Positions 7,678-16,845 are shown, numbered from the stretch's first letter. The stretch: DNA of 64,000 nt from PALSA-1316 sp964499365 (GCA_964499365.1 CAZCKU010000001.1:248001-312000), one strand, 5' to 3'. Program-made: numbers and translations. The notes: generated by a model from the letters alone, not told the origin.

Positions 7678-9405
7678 ATGACCGATAGAGACATCAAGGC
7701 AGGAAACACCGGGGGCCAGGCGCAGCAGGAGCCGGACCAGCCGACACATTTTATCCGCGAGATCGTCACGGAGGACCTGCAGGCAGGGAAGAACAACGGT
7801 GCCGTGGTCACCCGGTTCCCGCCTGAGCCGAACGGATATCTGCACCTTGGGCATGCAAAGTCGATCTGCCTGAACTTCGGCCTGGCAGAGGAATTCAGGG
7901 GCAGGTGCCACCTCAGGTTTGACGATACAAACCCGACGAAGGAGGAGGTCGAGTATATCGACTCTATTCAGGAAGATGTCCACTGGCTCGGATTTGACTG
8001 GGGCGGTCATCTCTATTATGCGTCGGACTACTTTGAAAAGCTTTACGAATATGCCGTGCAGCTGATAAGGAAAGGCAAGGCCTATGTCTGCAGCCTGTCT
8101 GCAGCCGAGATGCGCGAGTATCGGGGGACGCTCACCGGTCCGGGAAAAGAGAGCCCGTACCGCACCAGGACGGTCGAAGAGAATCTCGATCTCTTTGCGC
8201 GCATGAGGGCAGGTGAATTCGAAGAGGGCGCCCATGTCCTGAGGGCAAAGATCGATATGACTTCCGGCAACCTTAACATGCGCGATCCGGTGATGTACCG
8301 CATTCTGAAGGCCGGGCATCACCGCACCGGGAATGCGTGGTGCATCTATCCGATGTACGACTATGCGCACTGCGTTTCAGATTCGGTCGAGGGGATTACG
8401 CATTCGATCTGCACGCTTGAGTTCGAGGACCACCGCCCGCTGTATGACTGGTTCCTTGACGAACTGGAGGTCGCCTGCCATCCGCAGCAGATCGAGTTTG
8501 CGCGGCTGAACCTCAGCTATACGGTGATGAGCAAGCGCAAGTTTATCAGGCTGGTGGCCGGGGGACACGTTTCGGGCTGGGATGACCCGAGGATGCCGAC
8601 CCTCTCGGGCATACGCAGACGGGGGTATACGCCGTCGTCGATCAGGAATTTCTGCGAGAGGATCGGGGTTGCCAAGCGAAACAGCTTTGTGGACTACGGC
8701 CTGCTTGAGCATTGCATCAGGGAGGAACTGAACAGGACAGCACGGCGCTTTATGGCGGTCCTGAGGCCGCTGAAGGTGGTCATTCTGAACTATCCCGAAG
8801 ACCAGACCGAGGAGTTGAGTGCCGTGAACAATCCCGAAGATCCCTCGATGGGCAGCCGTATGGTCCCTTTTTCGCGTGTGCTCTACATTGAGGAGGAGGA
8901 TTTCCGGGAGGACCCGCCGAAGCAGTTCTTCCGTCTCGCCCCCGGCCGCGAGGTCCGGCTGCGGTACGCCTATTTCATCACCTGCGTCGCCGTGGTGAAA
9001 GACGGGACCACCGGCCGCATCACCGAACTGCACTGCACCTATGATCCCGCGACACGCGGCGGGGACGCGCCCGACAACAGGAAGGTGAAGGCGACGCTCC
9101 ATTGGGTATCGGCCCGGCACGCGGTTGATGCGGAGGTGCGGCTTTATGACCACCTGTTCACAAAGCCGAATCCGTCGGATGAAAAGGAATGTCCCGATTT
9201 TCTGGAATGCCTCAACCCGAAGTCCCTCGAAGTCCTGCCGTCGGCCAAAATCGAGCCCGGTCTGGCAGGGGCAGAAAAAGGGGAGAGGTTCCAGTTCGAA
9301 CGCCAGGGCTACTTCTGTGTCGACCCGGGTGATTCTGCAGAGGGCCGGCCGGTCTTCAACCGGATTGTGTCACTGAAGGATTCCTACGCAAAGATAAAGA
9401 AATAG
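7678..9405 (+). CDS. glnS: glutaminyl-tRNA synthetase
   Basis: Class I synthetase charging tRNA-Gln directly. The signature PPEPNGYLHLGHA (HLGH at 56-59) and the VMSKRK loop near residue 285 are both intact, followed by the C-terminal anticodon-binding beta-barrels typical of GlnRS. The ATG at 7678 is chosen because it gives a 575-aa protein with a normal short N-terminal extension and sits immediately after the mini-protein stop, with AAAGGG just upstream; longer in-frame starts are TTG and lack support. Presence of GlnRS implies that the GatCAB route is not needed for Gln-tRNA-Gln. Confidence 0.96.
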   Translation: MTDRDIKAGNTGGQAQQEPDQPTHFIREIVTEDLQAGKNNGAVVTRFPPEPNGYLHLGHAKSICLNFGLAEEFRGRCHLRFDDTNPTKEEVEYIDSIQEDVHWLGFDWGGHLYYASDYFEKLYEYAVQLIRKGKAYVCSLSAAEMREYRGTLTGPGKESPYRTRTVEENLDLFARMRAGEFEEGAHVLRAKIDMTSGNLNMRDPVMYRILKAGHHRTGNAWCIYPMYDYAHCVSDSVEGITHSICTLEFEDHRPLYDWFLDELEVACHPQQIEFARLNLSYTVMSKRKFIRLVAGGHVSGWDDPRMPTLSGIRRRGYTPSSIRNFCERIGVAKRNSFVDYGLLEHCIREELNRTARRFMAVLRPLKVVILNYPEDQTEELSAVNNPEDPSMGSRMVPFSRVLYIEEEDFREDPPKQFFRLAPGREVRLRYAYFITCVAVVKDGTTGRITELHCTYDPATRGGDAPDNRKVKATLHWVSARHAVDAEVRLYDHLFTKPNPSDEKECPDFLECLNPKSLEVLPSAKIEPGLAGAEKGERFQFERQGYFCVDPGDSAEGRPVFNRIVSLKDSYAKIKK

Positions 9406-9464
9406 AGCTCTGAAAAAAGTTTGCGGTTAGTTTCTATTAAACCGGCAAGCAAATAGTTTAACGT

Positions 9465-9530
9465 TGTCATTCCGGCTTGCCCGGAATCTATCCGAAACCA
9501 AAGAAGGATCCCCGACAAGCGGGGATGACA
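9465..9530. repeat. dispersed palindromic repeat (TGTCATTCC family)
   Basis: TGTCAT at 9465-9470 and ATGACA at 9525-9530 form inverted ends; inside lie two small hairpins of the 'ccgg...ccgg' and 'ccccg...cgggg' type. Similar units, ending in AATGAC, occur at 12603-12630, 29590-29618 and 58876-58968. It sits in the 350-bp gap between glnS and rodZ, which holds no gene. Confidence 0.6.
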
Positions 9531-9559
9531 GACTGAGATATTTATTTGCCGAGTTAATA

Positions 9560-9682
9560 ATTCCCCTCTTTGGCAAAGAGGGGTGAGGGGAGATTTTCTC
9601 AATTGTCAGCAACTCTACCCTATCTGTTGCACTGCTTAATATTCTTAAAATCCCTCCTAACCTCCCTTTGCCAAAGGGAGGC
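9560..9682. repeat. pair of palindromic repeat units A and B
   Basis: Unit A (9560-9600) has the core CCCTCTTTGGCAAAGAGGG followed by GTGAGGGGAGATTTTC. Unit B (9646-9682) is a diverged inverted copy with core CCTCCCTTTGCCAAAGGGAGG preceded by AAAATCCCTCCTAA. The same two units recur at 39230-39333 and 58749-58827 in other arrangements. Each unit can form a hairpin; together they fill the glnS-rodZ gap and may act as a bidirectional terminator. Confidence 0.7.
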
Positions 9683-9755
9683 ACAATCAGACGTTATGCC
9701 AAACGGGGCTGCACGAAATCGCCCGCAAGAATCTTGACGAGCCGGAAAAGGAAGC

Positions 9756-10583
9756 CTACTGGGGTTGCTGCGGGAGGGTGAGGATCGCGACCTGGCCTGA
9801 TTGTCCGGCCGGTGCCAGTTCGCGGCCGTCGAGCGTCAGACGTACGCCTCCGGCATTGCCGATTTTGAGATACGCACTTTCCTGGAAGCTCCACTGCCTC
9901 GACGCCCCTGCCTTGAGCGTAGCAGATTCGTACCTGCCGTTGCTGAACTTCACATATATCCAGCTGGTTTCGACTGCCTGTATCGTGAGGAGATGCATGT
10001 CCTGTCCGGATTCGATGCGGCCCGGGGTCTGACTGCCGGGGGTAACGGCAGCAGGCAGAGAAGGGCCTGCCGGTGGCTTCTGTGCTGCCGGGAGTGGCTG
10101 CGGGACCTCTTTCAGTGCCGCTATGCCCGGTTCTGTTTTTTCGACGGCATGTGCGGGCTGTTTCGCAACTGCAGGCAGCTTCGGCTCTGTCCGCGCCCCG
10201 GTTGTTTCAGTCCTGTCTTGGACAGGGGAATGAGGCATGCGCAGATATATGCCGGTTCCGGCTGCGGCAACCACGACTGCAAGAACAAGGTAAAGAAGCC
10301 ACGGTTTTCTCTTCTCTGCAAGTACCACCGGGATGGCAGGGGTGTCTGTCTTTGGTTTGGGAAGCCGCTCTGCATAGAACCCGAGGATTGCGGTGGGGTC
10401 GACATTCAGGTGCCGGGCGTAGCTCCTGATATAGCCCATGGTATAGACCGGTGCCGGTAATTTATCGAAGAGGTCCTGTTCTATGGACGACAGGTAATCT
10501 GCCCTGATCCTGAGCTGATCAGCCACCTGCCTGATATCCAGCCCCAGCTCTTCGCGTTTTTTTCTGAGAATAGCGCCCGACAA
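9756..10583 (-). CDS. rodZ: RodZ-like helix-turn-helix membrane protein
   Basis: Bitopic inner-membrane protein linking MreB cytoskeleton to the wall-elongation machinery in characterised members. The N-terminal xre-type helix-turn-helix spans residues 1-70, with the family signature YTMGYIRSYA near 47. A single transmembrane helix lies at about 95-114, followed by a Pro/Ala-rich periplasmic linker and a C-terminal beta domain (about 195-270, DUF4115-like). The start codon is TTG (preceded by GAGG), giving the usual N-terminal 'GAILRKKRE' helix; no ATG is better placed. It is divergent from the ketosynthase gene. Confidence 0.88.
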   Translation of the reverse strand: MSGAILRKKREELGLDIRQVADQLRIRADYLSSIEQDLFDKLPAPVYTMGYIRSYARHLNVDPTAILGFYAERLPKPKTDTPAIPVVLAEKRKPWLLYLVLAVVVAAAGTGIYLRMPHSPVQDRTETTGARTEPKLPAVAKQPAHAVEKTEPGIAALKEVPQPLPAAQKPPAGPSLPAAVTPGSQTPGRIESGQDMHLLTIQAVETSWIYVKFSNGRYESATLKAGASRQWSFQESAYLKIGNAGGVRLTLDGRELAPAGQSGQVAILTLPQQPQ

Positions 10584-10686
10584 AAAAGACCTCGGTATTT
10601 ATTTTTATCCCTTACGATAGCACAGAACCGCTTAATTATAAAAGAAGAATCCGCATCTTCTGCAGGGAGTGAGACACCGGGGTTCT

Positions 10687-10716
10687 TTGACAATGTCCCG
10701 GGGGATTGATCATAAT
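10687..10716 (+). promoter_or_regulatory. sigma70-type promoter for the ketosynthase gene
   Basis: TTGACA at 10687-10692 and CATAAT at 10711-10716 with an 18-bp spacer. The predicted transcription start is about five bases before the ATG at 10728, and there is no Shine-Dalgarno, so the mRNA would be nearly leaderless. Confidence 0.6.
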
Positions 10717-10727
10717 TTCTTTTCAAT

Positions 10728-11963
10728 ATGCATACACGACGCGTGGTGATAACAGGTATCGGTGCAGTCACTCCCCTCGGAAATACGTTTGGAGAGAGCT
10801 GGGAGGCGGCCCTTGCAGGCAGGTCAGGGCTTGGACCGGTCACCGGATTTGATGCAGAGGGCCTTGCCTGGCGTTTGGCGGGCGAACTCCGTGGGTTTGA
10901 TCCCCGGAGCTTTCTTTCAGAAAAAGAGGCGATGCATTTCGATCCCTTTGTCCAGTATGCGGTTGCTGCAGCGGTGATGGCAGTAGAGGATGCCGGGGTT
11001 GCAGAAGGGGGTTCCCCCGGTTCTGGTGGTGTGATCATCGGCTCGAGCAGGGGCGGGATCAGCACCCTTGAGCGGGCGGTTGCTCAGTCAGCGGGGACCG
11101 GCCGTGAAAGAGCCCGCCGTCTTTCTCCCTTCCTGATGCCATCAACAACGATCAGTGCGGCCCCTTCGTTCTGTGCGCAGAAGATCGGTCTCCGTGGACA
11201 CTGTCTCGGCATTTCGAACGCCTGCGCCTCAGGTTCGAATGCGATCGGTGAGGCGTTCAGGCTGATCCGGGCGGGCTATGAGGGACCGGTTCTGGCAGGC
11301 GGAACAGAGGCCCCGGTATGCAGGCTCTGTCTCGAGGGGTATGGATCATCGGGAGCCCTGTCAAAGGGGATCGAACCTTCCTCGAGCCGGCCGTTTGACC
11401 GTCACAGAGACGGTTTTGTCCTGTCAGAGGGGGCCTGCATCCTTGTCCTCGAAGAATTGGGACCGGCGCTCCGGAGGGGTGCCCGCATTTACGCGGAGAT
11501 TGCCGGCTACGCAAATACCGTCGACGCTTTCCATCTGACAAAACCCGACAGCGACGGGGAGGCCAGGGGGCTATCCGCTGCCCTGAGAGACGCCGGGATT
11601 TCTGCCGCTGCAGTTGACTACATCAATACACACGGGACCTCGACCGTTCTCGGTGATGCTGCTGAAGCCAGGGCGTTGCAGCAGGTCTTCTCGTCCCGCA
11701 TAACCGACGTGCCTGCCAGTGCCCTCAAGGCCATGACCGGCCATATGCTTGCCGCGTCGGGGGCACTTGAGACCGCCTTTACCGCGGTCACGCTGCAGAG
11801 CGGGATTATCCCGCCGACGATTAACCTTCAGGAGAAGGACGTCGCCTGTCGTCTGAATATCGTTACCTCGAAGTCGGTCATCTCCTGCAGGACCGCGATT
11901 ACCCAGTCCTTCGGCTTCGGAGGCGTGAACGCCGTCCTTGTCCTCAAGAGGTATCAGGAGTAA
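10728..11963 (+). CDS. fabF: beta-ketoacyl-ACP synthase II (FabF family)
   Basis: Condensing enzyme that elongates acyl-ACP with malonyl-ACP. The thiolase-fold Cys-His-His triad is complete: NACASGS with Cys166, THGTST with His302 and MTGHMLAASG with His339; the Lys at 334 is also kept. Length 411 aa is typical. No acpP, fabG or fabD lies beside it, so it may be a second, stand-alone ketosynthase serving a specialised acyl chain rather than the main FabF; that is inference. It is divergent from rodZ, with its own promoter, and convergent with the VanZ-like gene. Confidence 0.88.
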   Translation: MHTRRVVITGIGAVTPLGNTFGESWEAALAGRSGLGPVTGFDAEGLAWRLAGELRGFDPRSFLSEKEAMHFDPFVQYAVAAAVMAVEDAGVAEGGSPGSGGVIIGSSRGGISTLERAVAQSAGTGRERARRLSPFLMPSTTISAAPSFCAQKIGLRGHCLGISNACASGSNAIGEAFRLIRAGYEGPVLAGGTEAPVCRLCLEGYGSSGALSKGIEPSSSRPFDRHRDGFVLSEGACILVLEELGPALRRGARIYAEIAGYANTVDAFHLTKPDSDGEARGLSAALRDAGISAAAVDYINTHGTSTVLGDAAEARALQQVFSSRITDVPASALKAMTGHMLAASGALETAFTAVTLQSGIIPPTINLQEKDVACRLNIVTSKSVISCRTAITQSFGFGGVNAVLVLKRYQE

Positions 11964-12000
11964 CGTGTCATTTGTGTTTGCGCGCCGGACGGACGCATGT

Positions 12001-12474
12001 CTATTTCAATGTATTTGCAGATGAAGCAGCGTGCATACCATTCCTGTGCTCGCGTCTGAGCAGGAGAAGGCAGGCCCCCTGGCCAAGCAGCCCGCCGGCT
12101 ATATCGAGGCAGACGTCGCTGAGAGCTGCGGTTCTCGTGGCCACAAAAGACTGGTGAAGTTCGTCCCCTGCAGCATACATCACGATGACTGATATGGAAT
12201 AGAAGGCCCAATGCCATCCGCGCTGTTTATCCAGGCTGTTCCTGAAGGCGCGAAAGAGGAGGAGGCCAAGGATGAAATACTCGGTAACATGACCGGTCTT
12301 GCGGACCGCTCCGTGAATCATGTCGATATCCTGCCGGGAAAGATCGGGGACGAGCAGGTTCAGGGCCGGTTCAAGGAACGCGGAGGTGTTCTGCGAAGAA
12401 AAGGTTCCGGTCGACATCCAGAAGATACACCCCATCCACAGCAGAACAGGAAGCCAGTATTTTAAATACTTCAT
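12001..12474 (-). CDS. VanZ-like family membrane protein
   Basis: A 157-aa integral membrane protein with about four hydrophobic segments (roughly 4-20, 62-80, 88-108, 122-142). The VanZ-family signatures are visible: FWMSTGTFSS near the first segment, the KTGHVTEYFILGLLLFR region and AGDELHQSFVATRTAALSDV near 105. Function of most relatives is unknown; VanZ itself gives low teicoplanin resistance. The ATG at 12474 is preferred over longer starts, because the upstream 26 codons run through the palindromic repeat at 12517-12540. Confidence 0.8.
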   Translation of the reverse strand: MKYLKYWLPVLLWMGCIFWMSTGTFSSQNTSAFLEPALNLLVPDLSRQDIDMIHGAVRKTGHVTEYFILGLLLFRAFRNSLDKQRGWHWAFYSISVIVMYAAGDELHQSFVATRTAALSDVCLDIAGGLLGQGACLLLLRREHRNGMHAASSANTLK

Positions 12475-12516
12475 TGCGTTGAGATTCCTGGAAAAATCCT
12501 TAATCTGTCGTCCTCG

Positions 12517-12540
12517 GACCTGCCTGCCGGCAGGCAGGTC
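12517..12540. repeat. 24-bp perfect palindrome
   Basis: The half-site GACCTGCCTGCC is followed directly by its reverse complement. The same CCTGCC/GGCAGG core occurs at 29605-29618 and 58888-58907, each time beside an AATGAC or TGTCAT motif, so it belongs to the TGTCATTCC dispersed-repeat family. Confidence 0.7.
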
Positions 12541-12602
12541 GTGGAATGACAAAGCAGAAAATACATGTATGTAGTTGCCGGGCTAATAGCAGTCGGTAAA
12601 CA

Positions 12603-12630
12603 GGGGATTCCCGTCTTCACGGGAATGACC
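12603..12630. repeat. short palindromic repeat (GGATTCCCGTC...GGGAATGAC)
   Basis: ATTCCCGT and ACGGGAAT flank a short loop and are followed by GACC, the same plan as the unit at 58941-58968. It lies between the VanZ-like gene and rsmI, downstream of rsmI on its strand. Confidence 0.6.
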
Positions 12631-12670
12631 GCCATCAACAAGGAAAGTCAGTGTATTCGCAGACTCGCAC

Positions 12671-13492
12671 TTATTCCAGGCTTTTGTCATAGAGTTCCTT
12701 CCTGCTCAGACCGTACTGCTCCGCGATCCTTTTGGAGGCATCCTTGCGGCTGAGGCCTTTTTTCATCAGCGCCTTTACCTCGGCCAGAGCAATGTCCGCA
12801 TTCATCCCTTCCTCTTCCCCCCTGCCCTCAATCACGAGCACGTACTCTCCGGCGATCTTGGAGGCCTCAAGCCGGGAAAGGATTTCAGGGAAGGTCCCCC
12901 GGTATATCTCTTCGAACAGTTTCGTCAGTTCCTTGACCAGCACCGCCTTTCGTTCACCGAATATACCGCTCATCTCCGAGACGGTCTCGACGATCCGGTG
13001 GGGTGCTTCGTAGACGATCAGTGTCCGCGTCTCGAGACTCAGGGCCTGGAGCTTCTTCATCCGGTATGTCAGCTTGGGCGGAAGAAAACCGACGAATACG
13101 AACTCGGCAGTCGAAAAGCCGGACAGGGAAAGCGCGGCAAGGAGCGCGGAAGGCCCGGGAACGGGAACAACGCTGATACCTGAGGCAATTGCCCGGCTGA
13201 TCAGGACCGTTCCGGGATCTGATATCCCAGGGGTTCCGGCGTCAGAGATGAGAGCGACCGACCTGCCCGAACCCAGGATTGAGAGCACCTCCTCTGCCTT
13301 TGTCTTTTCCTTTTCCCCCCAGTAACTGATGAGCGGTTTTGAAATGCCGAAGTGGTTCAGGAGTTTCCCGGAATGACGGGTATCCTCCGCAGCGATGACG
13401 TCCACCTCCTTGAGGATGCGGAGCGCCCGCAGGGTTATATCCTCGAGATTGCCGATGGGTGTTGCCACGACATAGAGTGTGCCGGCTCCCAT
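12671..13492 (-). CDS. rsmI: 16S rRNA 2'-O-ribose C1402 methyltransferase RsmI
   Basis: SAM-dependent methyltransferase of the tetrapyrrole-methylase superfamily that modifies C1402 in the ribosomal decoding centre. Family signatures are VVATPIGNLEDITLRA at about 8-23, AAEDTRHSGKLL near 34, SDAGTPGISDPG near 83 and VPGPSALLAAL near 110. Length 273 aa is normal. It starts one base after the stop of the small secreted-protein gene, forming a tight nadE-(small)-rsmI operon on the minus strand. Confidence 0.95.
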   Translation of the reverse strand: MGAGTLYVVATPIGNLEDITLRALRILKEVDVIAAEDTRHSGKLLNHFGISKPLISYWGEKEKTKAEEVLSILGSGRSVALISDAGTPGISDPGTVLISRAIASGISVVPVPGPSALLAALSLSGFSTAEFVFVGFLPPKLTYRMKKLQALSLETRTLIVYEAPHRIVETVSEMSGIFGERKAVLVKELTKLFEEIYRGTFPEILSRLEASKIAGEYVLVIEGRGEEEGMNADIALAEVKALMKKGLSRKDASKRIAEQYGLSRKELYDKSLE

Positions 13493-13759
13493 CTATCTGG
13501 TGCCCAGGGCCTTCCTGAGCCTGCGGTCGGTCTGGATGATCTCCTCTGCGTCGTCTCCGGTCAGTTCCCAGCTGTATTCGTCTTTGGCGGTCCTCTTCAG
13601 TTTTATCTTTACCGGTTTCTTCGGCCTGATCTGCTGGAGTTCCGGCTGTTTTTTTACCGCGAAGCCATCCCTGTCTGCGGCATAAGCCGGGAGATAAGAG
13701 CACAGGAGCATGCAGACCATGAATACAATCAGGCGCGCGGGGAGGGATCGGTTCATCAA
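13493..13759 (-). CDS. small exported protein of unknown function
   Basis: The 88-aa product has a clear Sec signal peptide (basic start, hydrophobic core about 9-22, cleavage likely after AYA near residue 27). The mature part is about 60 residues and rich in Lys, ending in a helix with alternating charges. No Cys and no catalytic motif is visible. It overlaps nadE by 4 bp upstream and abuts rsmI downstream, so it is embedded in the operon and probably conserved, but its role cannot be inferred from neighbours. Confidence 0.65.
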   Translation of the reverse strand: MMNRSLPARLIVFMVCMLLCSYLPAYAADRDGFAVKKQPELQQIRPKKPVKIKLKRTAKDEYSWELTGDDAEEIIQTDRRLRKALGTR

Positions 13760-15507
13760 AAGCTCCTGTAGCGGTTGGTTATCGGAAAGCGCCAGTCGCG
13801 GCCGAAGGCGCGTGTCGTGATCTTTATGCCGGGCGGCGACTGCCTCCGCTTGTACTCACTGCGGTCGACCAGGGTGATCACCTTCTTTACGGTTGCGGTG
13901 TGATAACCGAGATCGATGATTTCCGCAAAGGTCTTTTCGTCCTCGATATAGGCCCTGAGAATCGGGTCGAGTATATCGTAGGGCGGCAGCGAATCGCTGT
14001 CCTTCTGGTTCGGTCGCAGCTCGGCTGTCGGCTCCTTCACCAGCACCCGTGCGGGGATGACCGGCTCGCCACAGGCCAGGTTTCTCCACCTGCATAGAGC
14101 ATAGACAAGGGTCTTCGGGACGTCCTTGATCACTGCAAAGCCTCCTGCCATGTCTCCGTAGAGCGTTGCATATCCGACGCTCATCTCTGACTTGTTGCCG
14201 GTGGTCAGGACAATCCACCCCAGTTTGTTCGAGAGTGCCATCAGGAGGTTGCCGCGTATCCGTGCCTGAAGGTTTTCCTCCGTGGTATCCTCGGGCAGTC
14301 CGCTGAAGGCCTCCGAGAGGCTTTTCCTGTAGCCCTTCAGGACCGGCCCGATCGGGATTTCGAGGATACGGATGCCGAGGTTGTCGGCGAGTTCGTATGC
14401 GTCCTCGCGGCTCTCCTTCGATGTATATGACGAGGGCATGAAGACCCCGGTGACCTTTTCCCTGCCCAGCGCATCTGCGGCAACTGCCGCAACCAGGGAT
14501 GAATCGATCCCGCCGCTCAGACCGATCGCGGCGCCGTTAAACCCGTTCTTGGCTATATAGTCCGCAGTGCCGAGGACCAGCGCCCGGTAGACCTCGTCTT
14601 CCCAGGCCAGGGCAGGGAGAGGCTTCTTTGTTGTCACGATCCCGGCAAGTGCCCGCTGCCTTGACGGTATCCTGACCTCGGCAATTTCACGGCCTGCCCT
14701 GCTCACTGGGGCTGCCGTGACGGACCGGCTCTTCTTTCTCTGCAGCCGGGCCTTTGCAGCGTCGATATCAATAAACAGCAAATCTTCGGCAAAAGGCCTT
14801 CCCTGCGCAACAATCATGCCTTCATGATCACAGACCATGCTGTTGCCGTCGAAGACGAGTTCGTCCTGGCCGCCGACGGTATTGAGATAGGCTATGCTTA
14901 CGCCGTTTTCGGCCGCCCTCTGCTTTATCAGTCCCTGCCGCGTCTGGGGTTTTCCGATCTCGTACGGCGAGGCGTTGATATTGATGATCAGCTCGGCCCC
15001 TGCCTGCGCCTGCCATCGGGCCGGGCCGTCTGCGTGCCAGATGTCCTCGCATATGTTGATCCCGAACTTCACCCCGTGCATCCGGTATACCGGTGTCCGC
15101 TCCCCGCGGCTGAAGTACCGCATCTCGTCAAACACCCCGTAGTTCGGGAGCATGACTTTATGGTAGATATCGATTATTTGCCCGTTATGGATGACCGCTG
15201 CGGCGTTGTATATCTTCCTGCAGACGTCCCCGGAAGGGCCGCTGTCAATAAAACCGACGATCGCTGTTATGTCGGGGACCTTCCTGCCTATCCGGCCGAT
15301 CTCAGCGAGATTGTCGAGAATGAACTGGGGTTTGAGGATCAGGTCCTCAGGGGGATATCCCGTCAGGGCGAGTTCAGGAAAGACGACGATGTCGGCCTGT
15401 TTCTTCGCTGCCTGGCGCAGATACCTGAGGATCTTTGCCGCGTTGCCCGAGAGGTCGCCGACCAGGGGGTTGATCTGGGCAAGCGCCAGACGAATGCAGG
15501 ATTTCAT
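13756..15507 (-). CDS. nadE: glutamine-dependent NAD+ synthetase
   Basis: Makes NAD+ from deamido-NAD+, ATP and glutamine. The N-terminal nitrilase-type glutaminase (about 1-270) keeps the Glu of VVFPELALTG (Glu45), the Lys of YHKVMLPNYG and the Cys of GINICEDIW. The C-terminal synthetase (about 290-583) carries the PP-loop SGGIDSS and TTGNKSEMSVGY. The ATG at 15507 is chosen because it begins the conserved MKSCIRLALAQINP strand and has GGAG nine bases upstream; the longer frame adds unrelated sequence. It is the first gene of the nadE-small protein-rsmI operon. Confidence 0.95.
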   Translation of the reverse strand: MKSCIRLALAQINPLVGDLSGNAAKILRYLRQAAKKQADIVVFPELALTGYPPEDLILKPQFILDNLAEIGRIGRKVPDITAIVGFIDSGPSGDVCRKIYNAAAVIHNGQIIDIYHKVMLPNYGVFDEMRYFSRGERTPVYRMHGVKFGINICEDIWHADGPARWQAQAGAELIININASPYEIGKPQTRQGLIKQRAAENGVSIAYLNTVGGQDELVFDGNSMVCDHEGMIVAQGRPFAEDLLFIDIDAAKARLQRKKSRSVTAAPVSRAGREIAEVRIPSRQRALAGIVTTKKPLPALAWEDEVYRALVLGTADYIAKNGFNGAAIGLSGGIDSSLVAAVAADALGREKVTGVFMPSSYTSKESREDAYELADNLGIRILEIPIGPVLKGYRKSLSEAFSGLPEDTTEENLQARIRGNLLMALSNKLGWIVLTTGNKSEMSVGYATLYGDMAGGFAVIKDVPKTLVYALCRWRNLACGEPVIPARVLVKEPTAELRPNQKDSDSLPPYDILDPILRAYIEDEKTFAEIIDLGYHTATVKKVITLVDRSEYKRRQSPPGIKITTRAFGRDWRFPITNRYRSF

Positions 15508-15652
15508 GATTGCGGGCTCCACATGGTCTTTACATGATAAAAGAAGCAGGGGGGTTTGTAAAGCAGAGGGAGAAGAGGGCAAAAAGTAATTGCTTTATCT
15601 TCCCCGGGCAGTCTGATAAAATATAAAAAGCGGAAAGACCGCAGACACCATC

Positions 15653-16027
15653 ATGACCATCGACAAGATATCAACTTCGATCATCCCCCAGTATCTGCCG
15701 GACGAACGTCCGGATGCAGGCCAGGAAATCGGCGCCGAGGAGAGGGCCCGTCAGCAGGACCTGCTTCAAAACCCCCTTGTCCTGAGAGAACAGTCCCGGG
15801 AGCTGCTTGAACGCAATGGCCGCTCCCGCAGCGACGACGTCGTCACCCTGACAGGCCGGCAGGTGAATGTCCCCCGCACCCAGCCTGCAGTCTTCCCTTC
15901 AGCCTTTGTCATCAATAAGGCACTCCCGGTCTATGGCTCAGATCCGTTTTTTGACAGGGTGCAGAGTGCCTACGCCCTGTTCGATCAAAAGGATTACACG
16001 GGACTCCACGTCGATACGCGTGTCTGA
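15653..16027 (+). CDS. hypothetical 124-aa soluble protein
   Basis: Not recognised. The protein is hydrophilic with no signal peptide, rich in Arg, Glu and Gln in the first 65 residues (probable helix) and with a C-terminal segment FFDRVQSAYALFDQ that looks helical. It begins with an ATG after a short hairpin region (GGAAAGACCGC) but without a strong Shine-Dalgarno. It ends 18 bp before the methyltransferase gene and is probably co-transcribed with it. A short flagellar-export-type chaperone or regulatory peptide are possibilities, but nothing in the sequence decides. Confidence 0.5.
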   Translation: MTIDKISTSIIPQYLPDERPDAGQEIGAEERARQQDLLQNPLVLREQSRELLERNGRSRSDDVVTLTGRQVNVPRTQPAVFPSAFVINKALPVYGSDPFFDRVQSAYALFDQKDYTGLHVDTRV

Positions 16028-16045
16028 TCGCAGCGGGAGACCAGC

Positions 16046-16804
16046 GTGACCGGCTGGCGGGACAATATCCACTTCATCCTGGTCGAACCCAAAGAGCCCG
16101 GCAATATCGGGGCCTCTGCGCGTGCGATCAAGAACATGGGCTTCGTCAACCTCGGACTGGTCAGTCCTCCCGATCTGACGGAAGAGGCGTGGTGGTTTGC
16201 CCACAACTCGTTGGACGTCCTGGGCAGGGCCAAACAATATGACGATGTCAGGGCTGCGATTGCCGGCAAGGCATTTGTTGTTGGTACGACCGGCAGAAAA
16301 GGGAAGAGACGCGGCCTCATGCTGCCGATAGCCCAGGCGGTCGAGAAGATAAAGGGCTATGCCCAGAACGGTCCCGTGGCGCTCCTTTTCGGCCGTGAGA
16401 CCCGGGGGCTGTACAATGATGAAGTAGCCGAATGCGGGCTGCTGGTGACGATCCCCGCGAACCGGGAGCAGCCTTCCCTGAACCTGGCCCAGGCGGTGAT
16501 GGTCATCGCCTACGAGCTGGGGAAGGAAGATATGGCCCTTCAGTCCGGAGGCAGGCGTGCCTCCCGTGTGAACCACCACCGCATGAACCTTGTCACCCAT
16601 GAGGAGATCACCCTGCTGTATGACCGGATGTCCGCTGTCCTGCGGCTGCTCGACTATATCCCGCGCGGGCAGCGGGACCTCGAAAAGAAGATCATGTCGA
16701 ACCTGAAGTTCTTTATCGGCAGGGCAGGCCTCACCGACTGGGAACTGAACATGCTCCACGGGATCATCAGCCAGATAGAGAAAAAGATCGGGAAGGGTCT
16801 GTGA
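16046..16804 (+). CDS. trmJ: SpoU-type tRNA/rRNA 2'-O-methyltransferase (TrmJ-like)
   Basis: SPOUT-superfamily RNA ribose methyltransferase. TrmJ of Escherichia coli methylates position 32 of tRNAs. Motif 1 is LVEPKEPGNIGASARAIKN at about 11-29, motif 2 LLFGRETRGL near 115 and motif 3 IPANREQPSLNLAQAVMV near 138, all in the usual trefoil-knot order. The C-terminal about 80 residues form the TrmJ-type helical extension. Start is GTG with GGGAG upstream. Substrate position is inferred from family only. Confidence 0.9.
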   Translation: MTGWRDNIHFILVEPKEPGNIGASARAIKNMGFVNLGLVSPPDLTEEAWWFAHNSLDVLGRAKQYDDVRAAIAGKAFVVGTTGRKGKRRGLMLPIAQAVEKIKGYAQNGPVALLFGRETRGLYNDEVAECGLLVTIPANREQPSLNLAQAVMVIAYELGKEDMALQSGGRRASRVNHHRMNLVTHEEITLLYDRMSAVLRLLDYIPRGQRDLEKKIMSNLKFFIGRAGLTDWELNMLHGIISQIEKKIGKGL

Positions 16805-16845
16805 GGCTTGTATGCGAAAAATGAAGTTGTAGACTGATGCCTGTT

